Assembly: GCA_024235675.1 (NCBI GenBank)
Contig: JACKLZ010000002.1
Coordinates: 553,501-617,500 of the forward strand
Source of the DNA: Zoogloeaceae bacterium
Lineage (GTDB): Bacteria > Pseudomonadota > Gammaproteobacteria > Burkholderiales > Rhodocyclaceae
Length of the DNA stretch: 64,000 nt
Direction: 5' to 3'
The translations under genes and the position numbers were made by a program. The notes under the pieces were generated by a model. The model saw only the letters and a list, made by a program, of their open reading frames with translations. It was not told the DNA's origin and ran no database searches. Positions 53,714 through 61,388 of the stretch are shown here, piece after piece. Numbering within the stretch: the first letter of the stretch is position 1; each line of letters starts with the position of its first letter.

Positions 53714-54091
53714 ATGACAATCCAATCCGCCGTCCTCGCCCTGGCGCTCCTCGCTGCCCTCACGGGTTGCGAGGAGCTTGGCATCCCCGATCCGGTCAAA
53801 GAAGCCGCCCGGGCACAGGCCGAAGGCGAAGCCATCGGCAGCGCCTGCCGTTACGCCGGCCGGGCGCTGGAGGATTGTTTCTCGCTCAATCCCAAAGCTT
53901 CCAAAGCCGACATATTCAACGGGTGGCGGAATATGAACGACTACATGACCGAAAACAAGATCGATGTGGTTCCGCCCACGATGACCGAAGCACCGTCGCA
54001 TGAAAAAACCGCTGAAGCCCCAAGCGCAGCGCCCGATGAGCACGCCAGCGAACCCGCCTCGCCACGCCCGCGCTACAATCGCCGCCCCTGA
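53714..54091 (+). CDS. Small predicted lipoprotein
   Basis: This 125-residue protein has a signal peptide MTIQSAVLALALLAALTGC with Cys19 as the lipidated residue. The mature part begins EELGIPDPVKEAARAQAEG, has two cysteines (CRYAGRALEDCFSLNP) that could form a disulfide, and ends in a Pro/Ala/Glu-rich tail PSAAPDEHASEPASPRPRYN. I recognise no family; envelope attachment is the only supported inference. It lies alone on the plus strand, diverging from the ugpB-like gene and converging on the EAL gene 12 bases away. Confidence 0.7.
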   Translation: MTIQSAVLALALLAALTGCEELGIPDPVKEAARAQAEGEAIGSACRYAGRALEDCFSLNPKASKADIFNGWRNMNDYMTENKIDVVPPTMTEAPSHEKTAEAPSAAPDEHASEPASPRPRYNRRP

Positions 54092-54103
54092 TTCTCTCGG
54101 CGC

Positions 54104-55918
54104 TTACGGCACGACCGGCGCGACCGGCTGACCGTATCGCGCGCGCCACCACCGAACAAACGCCTCGACATTCATGGGCCGCGCCAGAAAATAGCCCTGC
54201 AGGCGATCACAGCCCATCTCGGTCAGCATGGTCGCCTGTGCTTCCGTCTCGACCCCTTCGGCCACCACACGCAACTTGAACGCACGGGCCATCACCAGCA
54301 AGGCCTCAACCATGGCGTGATCCTGCGCATCGGTACACACGCCCATCACGAACTGACGATCGATCTTAAGCTCGTCGACCGGCAAGCGGCGCAAATGCGA
54401 CAGCGACGAATAGCCGGTGCCAAAGTCATCGAGCGCCACGGTATACCCCGCCTCGCACAGCGCGGCGACGACCTTGCCTGCGGCGAGTTCATCGACCAGC
54501 AAAGCCCCCTCGGTGAGTTCGAAACCGACGCGATCCGCCGGAACACGCCAACTCTCAAGCGACTGACGCACCAAGGCGGGCAGATCCGGGTCCCGAATAT
54601 CCTGAGAGGTCAGGTTGAGCATCAGCGTCACGTCCACCCCGGACCGTGCGAGCTCGTCGGCAATTCGCGCCTGCCGCGACAGCAAGGAGCGCAACATCTG
54701 CCCCCCGACCCCCGAGCGTTCAGCCAGGTCGATGACCGCCGGCGGCGCCACCCAGCTGCCTTCGGCACGCCGCCAGCGCAACAGGGCTTCAACGCTGTGA
54801 CACGCGCCCGAGCCCACATCGATCTGCGGCTGCAAAAACAATTCAAAGTGCTGCATCGCCAGTGCGCGCATGAATTCTTGTTCAAGACCCGAGGCCGCCC
54901 GCGACAACTGCGCGACCTCTGGCGAAAACATGGCGACCGGCTGACGGGCGTCACGCGCCGCGAACAAGGCACTGCGCGCGGCGCGCTCGAGCCCTTTGGC
55001 ATCAGGCGCATCTCCCGGGCCGCGCGCGCCACCGGCGGCAATTGTCAGGCTCTTGCCCACCTCGACAGCGGCCACCGCACTGAGCGCCACTTCACGCAAT
55101 TTGTGGGCGGCCAGCATGATCTGCGCGGGCGAACGTACCGCACATTGCACCAAAGACCATTCTTCCTCACCGGTCAGGCACAACACATCACCATCCCGGA
55201 TCGCCGCCGAGAGGCGCTCACTGACCGCCAATTGCAGGCGCTCACGCTCACCGGCCAGCACGGAGGCCGATCCGTCGCCAGTACGAATACTCAGAATCAC
55301 CAAGCCAACTACCCAGTTCTCGCTGGCCACTGCGAGCGCGGCCTCAAGCACTTGCTCGAAGCGGCGCCGGTTGGGCAGCCCGGTATGGGCATCGACCAGG
55401 GTATACGCCCGCAGTTTTTCACGCTCTCGCGAGATCCCCACTTCGGCCAGATACGCGGCCAGCGCCCAGATGACCCGTACCAGCCCGGTCAGCAGATCCA
55501 TCTCGAGCTGAAACACTTCGGCGCGGCCACCGACGAGCCGTTCCCTGCACGCGGACAGCAGCGCGCCACAAGCCGCCCACGGAAAGTGATCCGACACGCC
55601 GTGATCGAGGCAATCGCACCACCGCGCAGCCAGGCGATTGAACCAGTCCGCGTCACCCTGCCAATGGCAGATGTCGAGCAATTCATCGCAAAAAGCAGCC
55701 TCGGCTTCGGCCGCCTCCGGCGCCACCGGGGCGCCGGCGCGAGACAGAAAGGCCGTCGCGAAATCTGCCTGCAACTGATCGCGACTGACCACGCGCCCAA
55801 AGGCGCGCACCGCGGCGCGATCTTCCGGCCGGTAGCCTTGCTGTGTCAGCAAGCGCGCGAAATCCGCTTCGTCCAGCGAAGGCGGCGCACTCGAAGTCGC
55901 GCGGAGCCCGGCGTTCAT
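54104..55918 (-). CDS. c-di-GMP phosphodiesterase with degenerate GGDEF and intact EAL domains
   Basis: This 604-residue cytoplasmic protein has an N-terminal helical region (about 15-165) of unknown type, then a GGDEF-like domain (about 170-330) beginning DAHTGLPNRRRFEQVL. The signature there is TGEEEW (249-254) instead of GGDEF, so cyclase activity is unlikely. The EAL domain (about 345-595) keeps SVEALLRW (Glu377), LNLTSQD (Asn435), FELTEG, the metal pair DDFGTGYSSL (Asp497-Asp498), KIDRQFV (Lys518) and EGVET, so it should hydrolyse c-di-GMP. Its start overlaps the HD-GYP stop by ATGA. Confidence 0.92.
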   Translation of the reverse strand: MNAGLRATSSAPPSLDEADFARLLTQQGYRPEDRAAVRAFGRVVSRDQLQADFATAFLSRAGAPVAPEAAEAEAAFCDELLDICHWQGDADWFNRLAARWCDCLDHGVSDHFPWAACGALLSACRERLVGGRAEVFQLEMDLLTGLVRVIWALAAYLAEVGISREREKLRAYTLVDAHTGLPNRRRFEQVLEAALAVASENWVVGLVILSIRTGDGSASVLAGERERLQLAVSERLSAAIRDGDVLCLTGEEEWSLVQCAVRSPAQIMLAAHKLREVALSAVAAVEVGKSLTIAAGGARGPGDAPDAKGLERAARSALFAARDARQPVAMFSPEVAQLSRAASGLEQEFMRALAMQHFELFLQPQIDVGSGACHSVEALLRWRRAEGSWVAPPAVIDLAERSGVGGQMLRSLLSRQARIADELARSGVDVTLMLNLTSQDIRDPDLPALVRQSLESWRVPADRVGFELTEGALLVDELAAGKVVAALCEAGYTVALDDFGTGYSSLSHLRRLPVDELKIDRQFVMGVCTDAQDHAMVEALLVMARAFKLRVVAEGVETEAQATMLTEMGCDRLQGYFLARPMNVEAFVRWWRARYGQPVAPVVP

Positions 55919-57453
55919 CCGAGGTAAAACTCCTTCGGATCAATCCCGTAGGCGCCCGGAGGCAATGCCTTGCGGATTTCATAGACCGACCCGTCGGGTG
56001 CCACGGGGTCGTACAGCAGATCAAGGGTCGGCGGGTGCGCATTGGGGGAGTGATCCGGCGCCAACAGCACCAACACCCGCGGCCGCAGTCGGCGAACCTG
56101 GTTTTGTGCAATCACCACCGCGACTTCGCCGGTGTTCAAGGCCACCAGCGTCCCCACCGGGTAGAGTCCGACACACTGAATGAAAGTGTCGACAACCGTC
56201 TCGGAAAAGTCGCGATCGCGCATGGTGTTGATCTGTTCAAGCGCGGTCTGCGGGCTGAGCGCATCGCCCCACGGACGCTCCCGCGTCATTGCGCAATAGG
56301 TATCGACCAGACCCGCCATCTCGCTGTAACGACCAATGGCATCCCCGGCGATTCCGTCCGGATAGCCGGAACCGTCGAAACGTTCATGATGACGCGCAAC
56401 AATTTCGAGCACCTCTGGCGAGCCATCCGGGGTGTCTTTCAGGATCGCCAACGAATAATCGACATGCGCCTGGAAAATCTGTCGCTCCAGCGGCGTAATC
56501 AGGCCCGACTTCTTGAGCAGCCGCGGCGGCAAGCGCACCTTGCCGATGTCCTGCATCAAGCCGACGATGCCCAGTAGCGTCATCTCGTGAGCGGTCATGC
56601 CGAGCGAACGCGCAAACACCATCAGCAGCACGCTGACATCGAGCGCGTGATCGTAAGCATATTGGTCGGTTCGCTTGAGCCGCGTGAGCCAGAGCAGCGC
56701 GTCGGGGTTGCGCACCACGCTCTGCATCATGTCCTCGACATTGGCGCGCACCCGCTCCATGTCCGGACGCAGATTCTGCTGAACATCGGCAATCAACTGC
56801 TCGACGGTGCCCTGCGCCGACTCGTAGGCTGGTGCGGCATGGAACAATTCGTCCTCTACGGCGGCCGACTCGATCCAGACCGTCGCGCTGGCGCCCTCGC
56901 GCGCAGGACCGAGCGTCTCTTCTTTGTCGGCCAACGGGTCGGCCACCACATAGGGTGCAGGCGCCTCCTCCCTGGCAAACCAGCGCGACATGCGCGCGCG
57001 CCAGCCTTCGCGAGGCGAAGCCTCATCGTCTGAAACATGGTCTGTACTGCGACGCCCGGTCGTCGGCACGTCAGCGTCAACGAGCGGGCGCCCAGCCGGC
57101 GATGATGACAGCTCGGGCGGCGTCTCGCCTCCGCTGCGCAGCCAGCGCAGCACATCGACAAAATCATGTTTTGGCCGCGGCGTAACGGTGCGCCCGGCAA
57201 TGCGGGCAGACCCGGCCAGACTATGGCCGACCGTCGACGCCACCGATTCGCGCACCGGCGCGCGATAGTGCTCGCCCGTGCTGCGCTGCCAATCCACGGA
57301 CACAAATCGGCACAGGTCCTGCAGCTTGTCCAGCGTGGCCTGATTCTCGACGACGAAGCCCTGAATCAGAAAAGGGGAATCCAGCCACGGCCGATCCAGT
57401 TCGGCGACAAACATGCCGATCTTCAAGTCTGTCGCGGCGACAATCTCTTTCAC
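55915..57453 (-). CDS. HD-GYP domain protein with DUF3391 N-terminus
   Basis: This 512-residue protein belongs to the HD-GYP type of c-di-GMP phosphodiesterases. The N-terminal DUF3391-like region (about 1-65, LKIGMFVAELDRPWLDSPF) is followed by a disordered, charged linker (about 70-195) and the HD-GYP domain (about 255-450). HHERFDGSGYPDGI (355-368) is intact. At the HD motif the usual LLHDIGK is GLMQDIGK: Gln301 replaces the His metal ligand while Asp302 remains. Activity may be altered or lost. It follows tas by 28 bases and overlaps the EAL gene, forming a c-di-GMP module. Confidence 0.9.
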   Translation of the reverse strand: MKEIVAATDLKIGMFVAELDRPWLDSPFLIQGFVVENQATLDKLQDLCRFVSVDWQRSTGEHYRAPVRESVASTVGHSLAGSARIAGRTVTPRPKHDFVDVLRWLRSGGETPPELSSSPAGRPLVDADVPTTGRRSTDHVSDDEASPREGWRARMSRWFAREEAPAPYVVADPLADKEETLGPAREGASATVWIESAAVEDELFHAAPAYESAQGTVEQLIADVQQNLRPDMERVRANVEDMMQSVVRNPDALLWLTRLKRTDQYAYDHALDVSVLLMVFARSLGMTAHEMTLLGIVGLMQDIGKVRLPPRLLKKSGLITPLERQIFQAHVDYSLAILKDTPDGSPEVLEIVARHHERFDGSGYPDGIAGDAIGRYSEMAGLVDTYCAMTRERPWGDALSPQTALEQINTMRDRDFSETVVDTFIQCVGLYPVGTLVALNTGEVAVVIAQNQVRRLRPRVLVLLAPDHSPNAHPPTLDLLYDPVAPDGSVYEIRKALPPGAYGIDPKEFYLG

Positions 57454-57481
57454 TGAGTCGAGTCCTTCACTTCACGTTGTC

Positions 57482-58519
57482 TCATGGCGCGGGGTTGCTC
57501 CACTGCAAATGCACCGCCTCGATCGCGGCAATCTCATCGCCTGACAGTGTCATAGCGGCAGCATCCAGATTGTTCTTTAGCTGTTCGATCGATGTCGCAC
57601 CAATAATGGTGCTGTTTACAAACCCGCGGCCGAGCACAAACGCCAACGAAAGCGCCGCGGGCGAACGACCGAAGGCTTTCGCCAGCTTGGCATACGCTGC
57701 AACGGCGGGCGCGACGCTCGGCTTGTCATAGCGTTGGCCGAATCCAGCAAATTCGTTCAGCCGGCCAGGCGCCTTCGGGTCATCCAGATACTTGCCCGTC
57801 AGCAGGCCAAAGGCCAAGGGCGAATAGGCCAGCAGACCCACGCCCTCGCGCTGGCACAACTCGGCCATTCCGTATTCGTATATTCGATTAAGGAGGTTAT
57901 AGGCATTCTGGACTGACACGACGCAGGGCAAATCGTGCTCGCGAGCGAGTCGTACGAATTCGGCCACACCCCACGGATGCTCGTTCGACAGCCCGACATA
58001 GCGCACCTTGCCGGCCTTGACGAGCGCCGACAGCGCTTCGAGTTGCGCACGAATCGATGTGCATTCGCGCTCCCGCGCCGGGTCGTACTGCCACTGACCG
58101 AACATGGGCTGATTGCGCTCCGGCCAGTGCAGCTGGTACAGGTCGACATAGTCCGTCTGCAGTCGCCTCAGGCTGCCCTCAATCGCGGCCTGGATATTTG
58201 CCGCATCGAGCGCCAGCGGGCCACCCCGTATCCATTGCAAGCCACGGGCCGGCCCCGCCACCTTGGTGGCCAGGACGATTTGATCGCGCGGCTGACGGCG
58301 CAGCCAGGTGCCGACAATACGCTCGCTTGCGCCATAGGTTTCGGCGCGCGCGGGCACCGCATAGAGTTCGGCGGTATCGATGAAATTCACCCCCGCCGCA
58401 CGGGCGAGGTCAAGCTGCGCATGCGCTTCGGCCTCGGTATTCTGCTGGCCGAAGGTCATGGTCCCCAGACAGACACGCGACACCTCCAGCGCACTGCGGC
58501 CCAAACGTTGATACTGCAT
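57482..58519 (-). CDS. tas: Aldo/keto reductase Tas
   Basis: This NADPH-dependent aldo/keto reductase of 345 residues is very similar in layout to E. coli Tas: MQYQRLGRSALEVSRVCLGTMTFG, NFIDTAELYAVPAR, LQTDYVDLYQLHWPER, VGLSNEHPWGV, LLAYSPLAFGLLTGKYL and IGATSIEQLKNNLDA. The catalytic Asp and Tyr lie in DTAELY, Lys in ATKV and His in LHWPER. The physiological substrate is unknown. It is the first gene of the probable tas-HD-GYP-EAL operon and diverges from rlmM with 95 bases between starts. Confidence 0.93.
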   Translation of the reverse strand: MQYQRLGRSALEVSRVCLGTMTFGQQNTEAEAHAQLDLARAAGVNFIDTAELYAVPARAETYGASERIVGTWLRRQPRDQIVLATKVAGPARGLQWIRGGPLALDAANIQAAIEGSLRRLQTDYVDLYQLHWPERNQPMFGQWQYDPARERECTSIRAQLEALSALVKAGKVRYVGLSNEHPWGVAEFVRLAREHDLPCVVSVQNAYNLLNRIYEYGMAELCQREGVGLLAYSPLAFGLLTGKYLDDPKAPGRLNEFAGFGQRYDKPSVAPAVAAYAKLAKAFGRSPAALSLAFVLGRGFVNSTIIGATSIEQLKNNLDAAAMTLSGDEIAAIEAVHLQWSNPAP

Positions 58520-58614
58520 CGACGTTCCTCACACTGATCTGCGCCCGAACATGGCGAGCGGCATCGGATGCCAGTATTATCCGGCCATTCTGCCCAGCCG
58601 TCTCCCCCCTGCCC

Positions 58615-59694
58615 ATGCCCCTACCTATCGCCTCAGCCCTGCTCGTCCAATGCCGCCCAGGCTTCGAAAAAGAGGTCGCAGCGGAGCTCGAAGAGCGTGC
58701 CACGCTGGCCAGCATACCCGGGCGCGCCACCGCCGTGCGCGAGCGCGACGGTTACCTGATGTTTCAACTCGATGAGCCGCTGATCTGGTCCGAACTGCAA
58801 GCCGCGCTCAACTGGCGCGAGCTGATCTTCGCGCGGCAGGCCTGGCCGGTGATTCACACCATCGCGGCACTGCCCAGTCGTGATCGGGTCACCCCCATCG
58901 TCGACGCCCTCGCCAAAGCCGGCGCACGCGTGTCGAGCGTGATGTATGAGTATCCCGACACTAACGAGGGGAAAAGCCGCTCGGGCTTCTGCAAGCGCTT
59001 TGCCGGCCCACTCGAAAACGGCCTGACGCAGGCCGGACTCCTTCGACCCAACGGCCGCGACCCGCAGCTTCAATTGTTTTTCCCCGACGAAGCCCAGGCC
59101 TGGATCGGCCTTGGCAACACGCAACTGACCAACGCCTGGCCGCAAGGTATCGCCCGTCTGCGCATGCCGTCCGGCGCCCCCAGCCGCTCCACGCTCAAGC
59201 TGGCTGAAGCACTCATGTGCCTGCTCGACGAGAAGGAGCGCGAGCGCTGGCTGCGCCCGCAGGGCAAGGCCGTCGACCTCGGCGCCGCACCGGGCGGCTG
59301 GAGCTGGCAGTTGGCGCAACGCGGGCTTTACGTCACCGCCATCGACAACGGCCCGATGGACAAACAGCTGCTGGCCGGCGGCATGGTCACCCATGTGCGG
59401 GCGGACGGCTTTACCTGGCGCCCGCCGCGCGCCGTCGACTGGCTCGTGTGCGACATGGTCGAACAACCCAGCCGGATCGCCACGCTGATGGGCGACTGGA
59501 GCGCCAACAAGCGCTGCCGCCACGCCATCTTCAACCTCAAGCTTCCCATGAAGCAACGCTACGCGGCGCTGCTGAAGTGTCAGGACATCATCGAGAACAA
59601 GCTCAACGGCGTCCCGCATGTGCTGCGTTTCAAACAGCTCTACCACGATCGCGAAGAGGTCACCGGCTACCTGAGCCGGACCGACTTCCGCTGA
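58615..59694 (+). CDS. rlmM: 23S rRNA (cytidine2498-2'-O)-methyltransferase RlmM
   Basis: RlmM methylates the ribose of C2498 in the peptidyl-transferase centre. The 359-residue protein has an N-terminal THUMP-like part (LLVQCRPGFEKEVAAELEE, LIFARQAWPV) and a Rossmann-like MTase domain. The SAM loop is AVDLGAAPGGWSWQL, followed by DNGPMDKQLLAGG and DWLVCDMVEQPSR, with the K-D-K-E tetrad lysine in FNLKLPMKQRY. It matches E. coli RlmM along its length. The ATG at 58615 gives the normal family start. Confidence 0.95.
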   Translation: MPLPIASALLVQCRPGFEKEVAAELEERATLASIPGRATAVRERDGYLMFQLDEPLIWSELQAALNWRELIFARQAWPVIHTIAALPSRDRVTPIVDALAKAGARVSSVMYEYPDTNEGKSRSGFCKRFAGPLENGLTQAGLLRPNGRDPQLQLFFPDEAQAWIGLGNTQLTNAWPQGIARLRMPSGAPSRSTLKLAEALMCLLDEKERERWLRPQGKAVDLGAAPGGWSWQLAQRGLYVTAIDNGPMDKQLLAGGMVTHVRADGFTWRPPRAVDWLVCDMVEQPSRIATLMGDWSANKRCRHAIFNLKLPMKQRYAALLKCQDIIENKLNGVPHVLRFKQLYHDREEVTGYLSRTDFR

Positions 59695-59719
59695 TCACCG
59701 AAACGCCAGCGCAACGCGT

Positions 59720-59725
59720 TATAAT
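59720..59725 (+). promoter_or_regulatory. -10 box for rhlE
   Basis: A perfect TATAAT lies at 59720-59725, 26 bases after the rlmM stop and 57 bases before the helicase ATG. No -35 close to consensus is seen at 16-18 bases upstream. The leader would be about 50 nt. Confidence 0.55.
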
Positions 59726-59781
59726 CCTTTGTTTTCTCACCTATTGGGGCGCCGCGCGCCCACTCAGGACACCTGCCGCCT

Positions 59782-61227
59782 ATGACTTTTGCCGAACTCG
59801 GCCTGATGCCGGAACTGCTGCGCGCCGTTGAAGACGCCGGCTACTCAGAGCCGACCCCCATCCAACGCGACGCCATTCCGATCGTACTGTCGGGCCGCGA
59901 CGTCATGGGTGGCGCGCAAACCGGCACCGGCAAAACCGCCAGCTTCACGCTGCCCGTTCTGCAACGTCTGGCCCCGCACGCCAGCACCAGCACCTCGCCC
60001 GCCCGCCACCCCGTCCGCGCCCTCATTCTGGCGCCGACCCGAGAGTTGGCCATGCAGGTGCATGAATCGGTGCTCACCTACAGCCGTTATCTGCCACTGC
60101 GCGCCACCTGCATCTACGGCGGCGTCGACATGCGGGCACAAACCCAGATCCTGCGCGAAGGCGTCGAGATCGTGGTGGCCACACCCGGCCGCCTGCTCGA
60201 CCACGTCCAGCAACGCAGCATCCAGCTCAACCAGGTCAAGATGCTGGTGCTCGACGAAGCCGACCGCATGCTCGACATGGGCTTCATCCCCGACATCCGC
60301 CGCATCCTCGCGATGCTGCCCAATCAGCGCCAGAGCCTGCTGTTCTCGGCCACCTTCTCGAACGAAATCAAGAAGCTGGCCGACCAGATGCTGAACGAAC
60401 CGCAGCTGATCGAAGTGGCCCGTCGCAACATGGTCAGCGAGACCATCGAGCATCAGGTGTACCCGATCGAGTCCAGCCGCAAGCGCGATCTGCTGGTGCA
60501 TCTGCTCAAGACCACCATCGACGCCCAGGTGCTGGTGTTTGTCGACACCAAGTTCGGCTGCAGCCGCCTCACTCACTACCTCAACCGCTGCGACATCCCG
60601 GCTGACGCCATCCATGGCGACAAGAGCCAGCAACAGCGCACCGAGGCGCTCGAAGGTTTCAAGAGCGGCACCACCCGCGTGCTCGTCGCCACCGACGTGG
60701 CCGCCCGCGGCCTGGACATCGACGACCTGCCCTACGTGGTCAACTACGTCCTGCCCAACACCTCGGAAGACTATGTGCACCGCATCGGCCGCACCGGCCG
60801 TGCCGGCAAGAAGGGCAAGGCCATCTCGCTGGTGGCGCCAGAAGATCGCAGCAACCTGGCCGGTATCGAAAAGCTGATCAAGCTGACGATCCCGGTGCAT
60901 ACCGTTGAAGACTTCCAGGCCTCCGGCGTCCGAGACCACAGCGACGGCGCCAGCACCGGCCGCCGCAGCCGCAACGACGACAGCGCGGGTCGGCGCAGCC
61001 GTGGCAATGACGACAACGCCGCCCCCCGCGGCCGGAGCGAACGCCCCGAGCGCGCCCGCACATCGCCAGCCCGCAAGAAATCCACCGTGGCCGCCGACGG
61101 CTTTGACTACGCCAAACCCTACGAAGCCAGCGACGCGCCCAAAGCGCCCAGCACCAAACCCGATACACAATCGCGCACCAATCGCCCGGTCGCCTTTCTG
61201 CTCGGCGGTGTTGGCCGCAAGGCCTGA
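59782..61227 (+). CDS. rhlE: DEAD-box RNA helicase RhlE
   Basis: This 481-residue ATP-dependent RNA helicase of the RhlE branch is involved in ribosome assembly and RNA decay. It has the Q motif GYSEPTPIQRDAIP, Walker A AQTGTGKTAS (45-54), PTRELAMQV, VLDEADRMLDMGF, SATFS, and in the second domain VATDVAARGLDIDDLPYVVNY and HRIGRTGRAG. The C-terminal tail (about 375-481) is basic and low-complexity with repeated GRRSR segments, typical for RNA contact. It ends RPVAFLLGGVGRKA. It is probably expressed from its own promoter after rlmM. Confidence 0.96.
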   Translation: MTFAELGLMPELLRAVEDAGYSEPTPIQRDAIPIVLSGRDVMGGAQTGTGKTASFTLPVLQRLAPHASTSTSPARHPVRALILAPTRELAMQVHESVLTYSRYLPLRATCIYGGVDMRAQTQILREGVEIVVATPGRLLDHVQQRSIQLNQVKMLVLDEADRMLDMGFIPDIRRILAMLPNQRQSLLFSATFSNEIKKLADQMLNEPQLIEVARRNMVSETIEHQVYPIESSRKRDLLVHLLKTTIDAQVLVFVDTKFGCSRLTHYLNRCDIPADAIHGDKSQQQRTEALEGFKSGTTRVLVATDVAARGLDIDDLPYVVNYVLPNTSEDYVHRIGRTGRAGKKGKAISLVAPEDRSNLAGIEKLIKLTIPVHTVEDFQASGVRDHSDGASTGRRSRNDDSAGRRSRGNDDNAAPRGRSERPERARTSPARKKSTVAADGFDYAKPYEASDAPKAPSTKPDTQSRTNRPVAFLLGGVGRKA

Positions 61228-61255
61228 CCCAGCAAGGCTTTCAGCTGTTTATCGT

Positions 61256-61318
61256 CCCGTCTGCGCACCGACGGGGCCGTGCTGAAACGAATAAACAGAG
61301 GGGGAAACGCCCCCCTTT
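61256..61318 (+). terminator. Hairpins after rhlE
   Basis: Two stems lie in the 161-base gap after rhlE: CCCGT (61256-61260) with ACGGG (61271-61275), and GGGGG (61300-61304) with CCCCC (61310-61314) followed by CTTT. The second is the better terminator candidate, but the T-tract is short. Confidence 0.45.
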
Positions 61319-61388
61319 CAAAGTTAAGATCCACCGCGCCGGGTCGATATGATGGTGAGCATCCCGATCACCACCGTCCAGGCTGCCG

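Noticed and set aside
60905..61200. GRRSR repeats in rhlE as a separate repeat element
   Set aside because: They are in-frame codons for the basic low-complexity tail normal for RhlE helicases.
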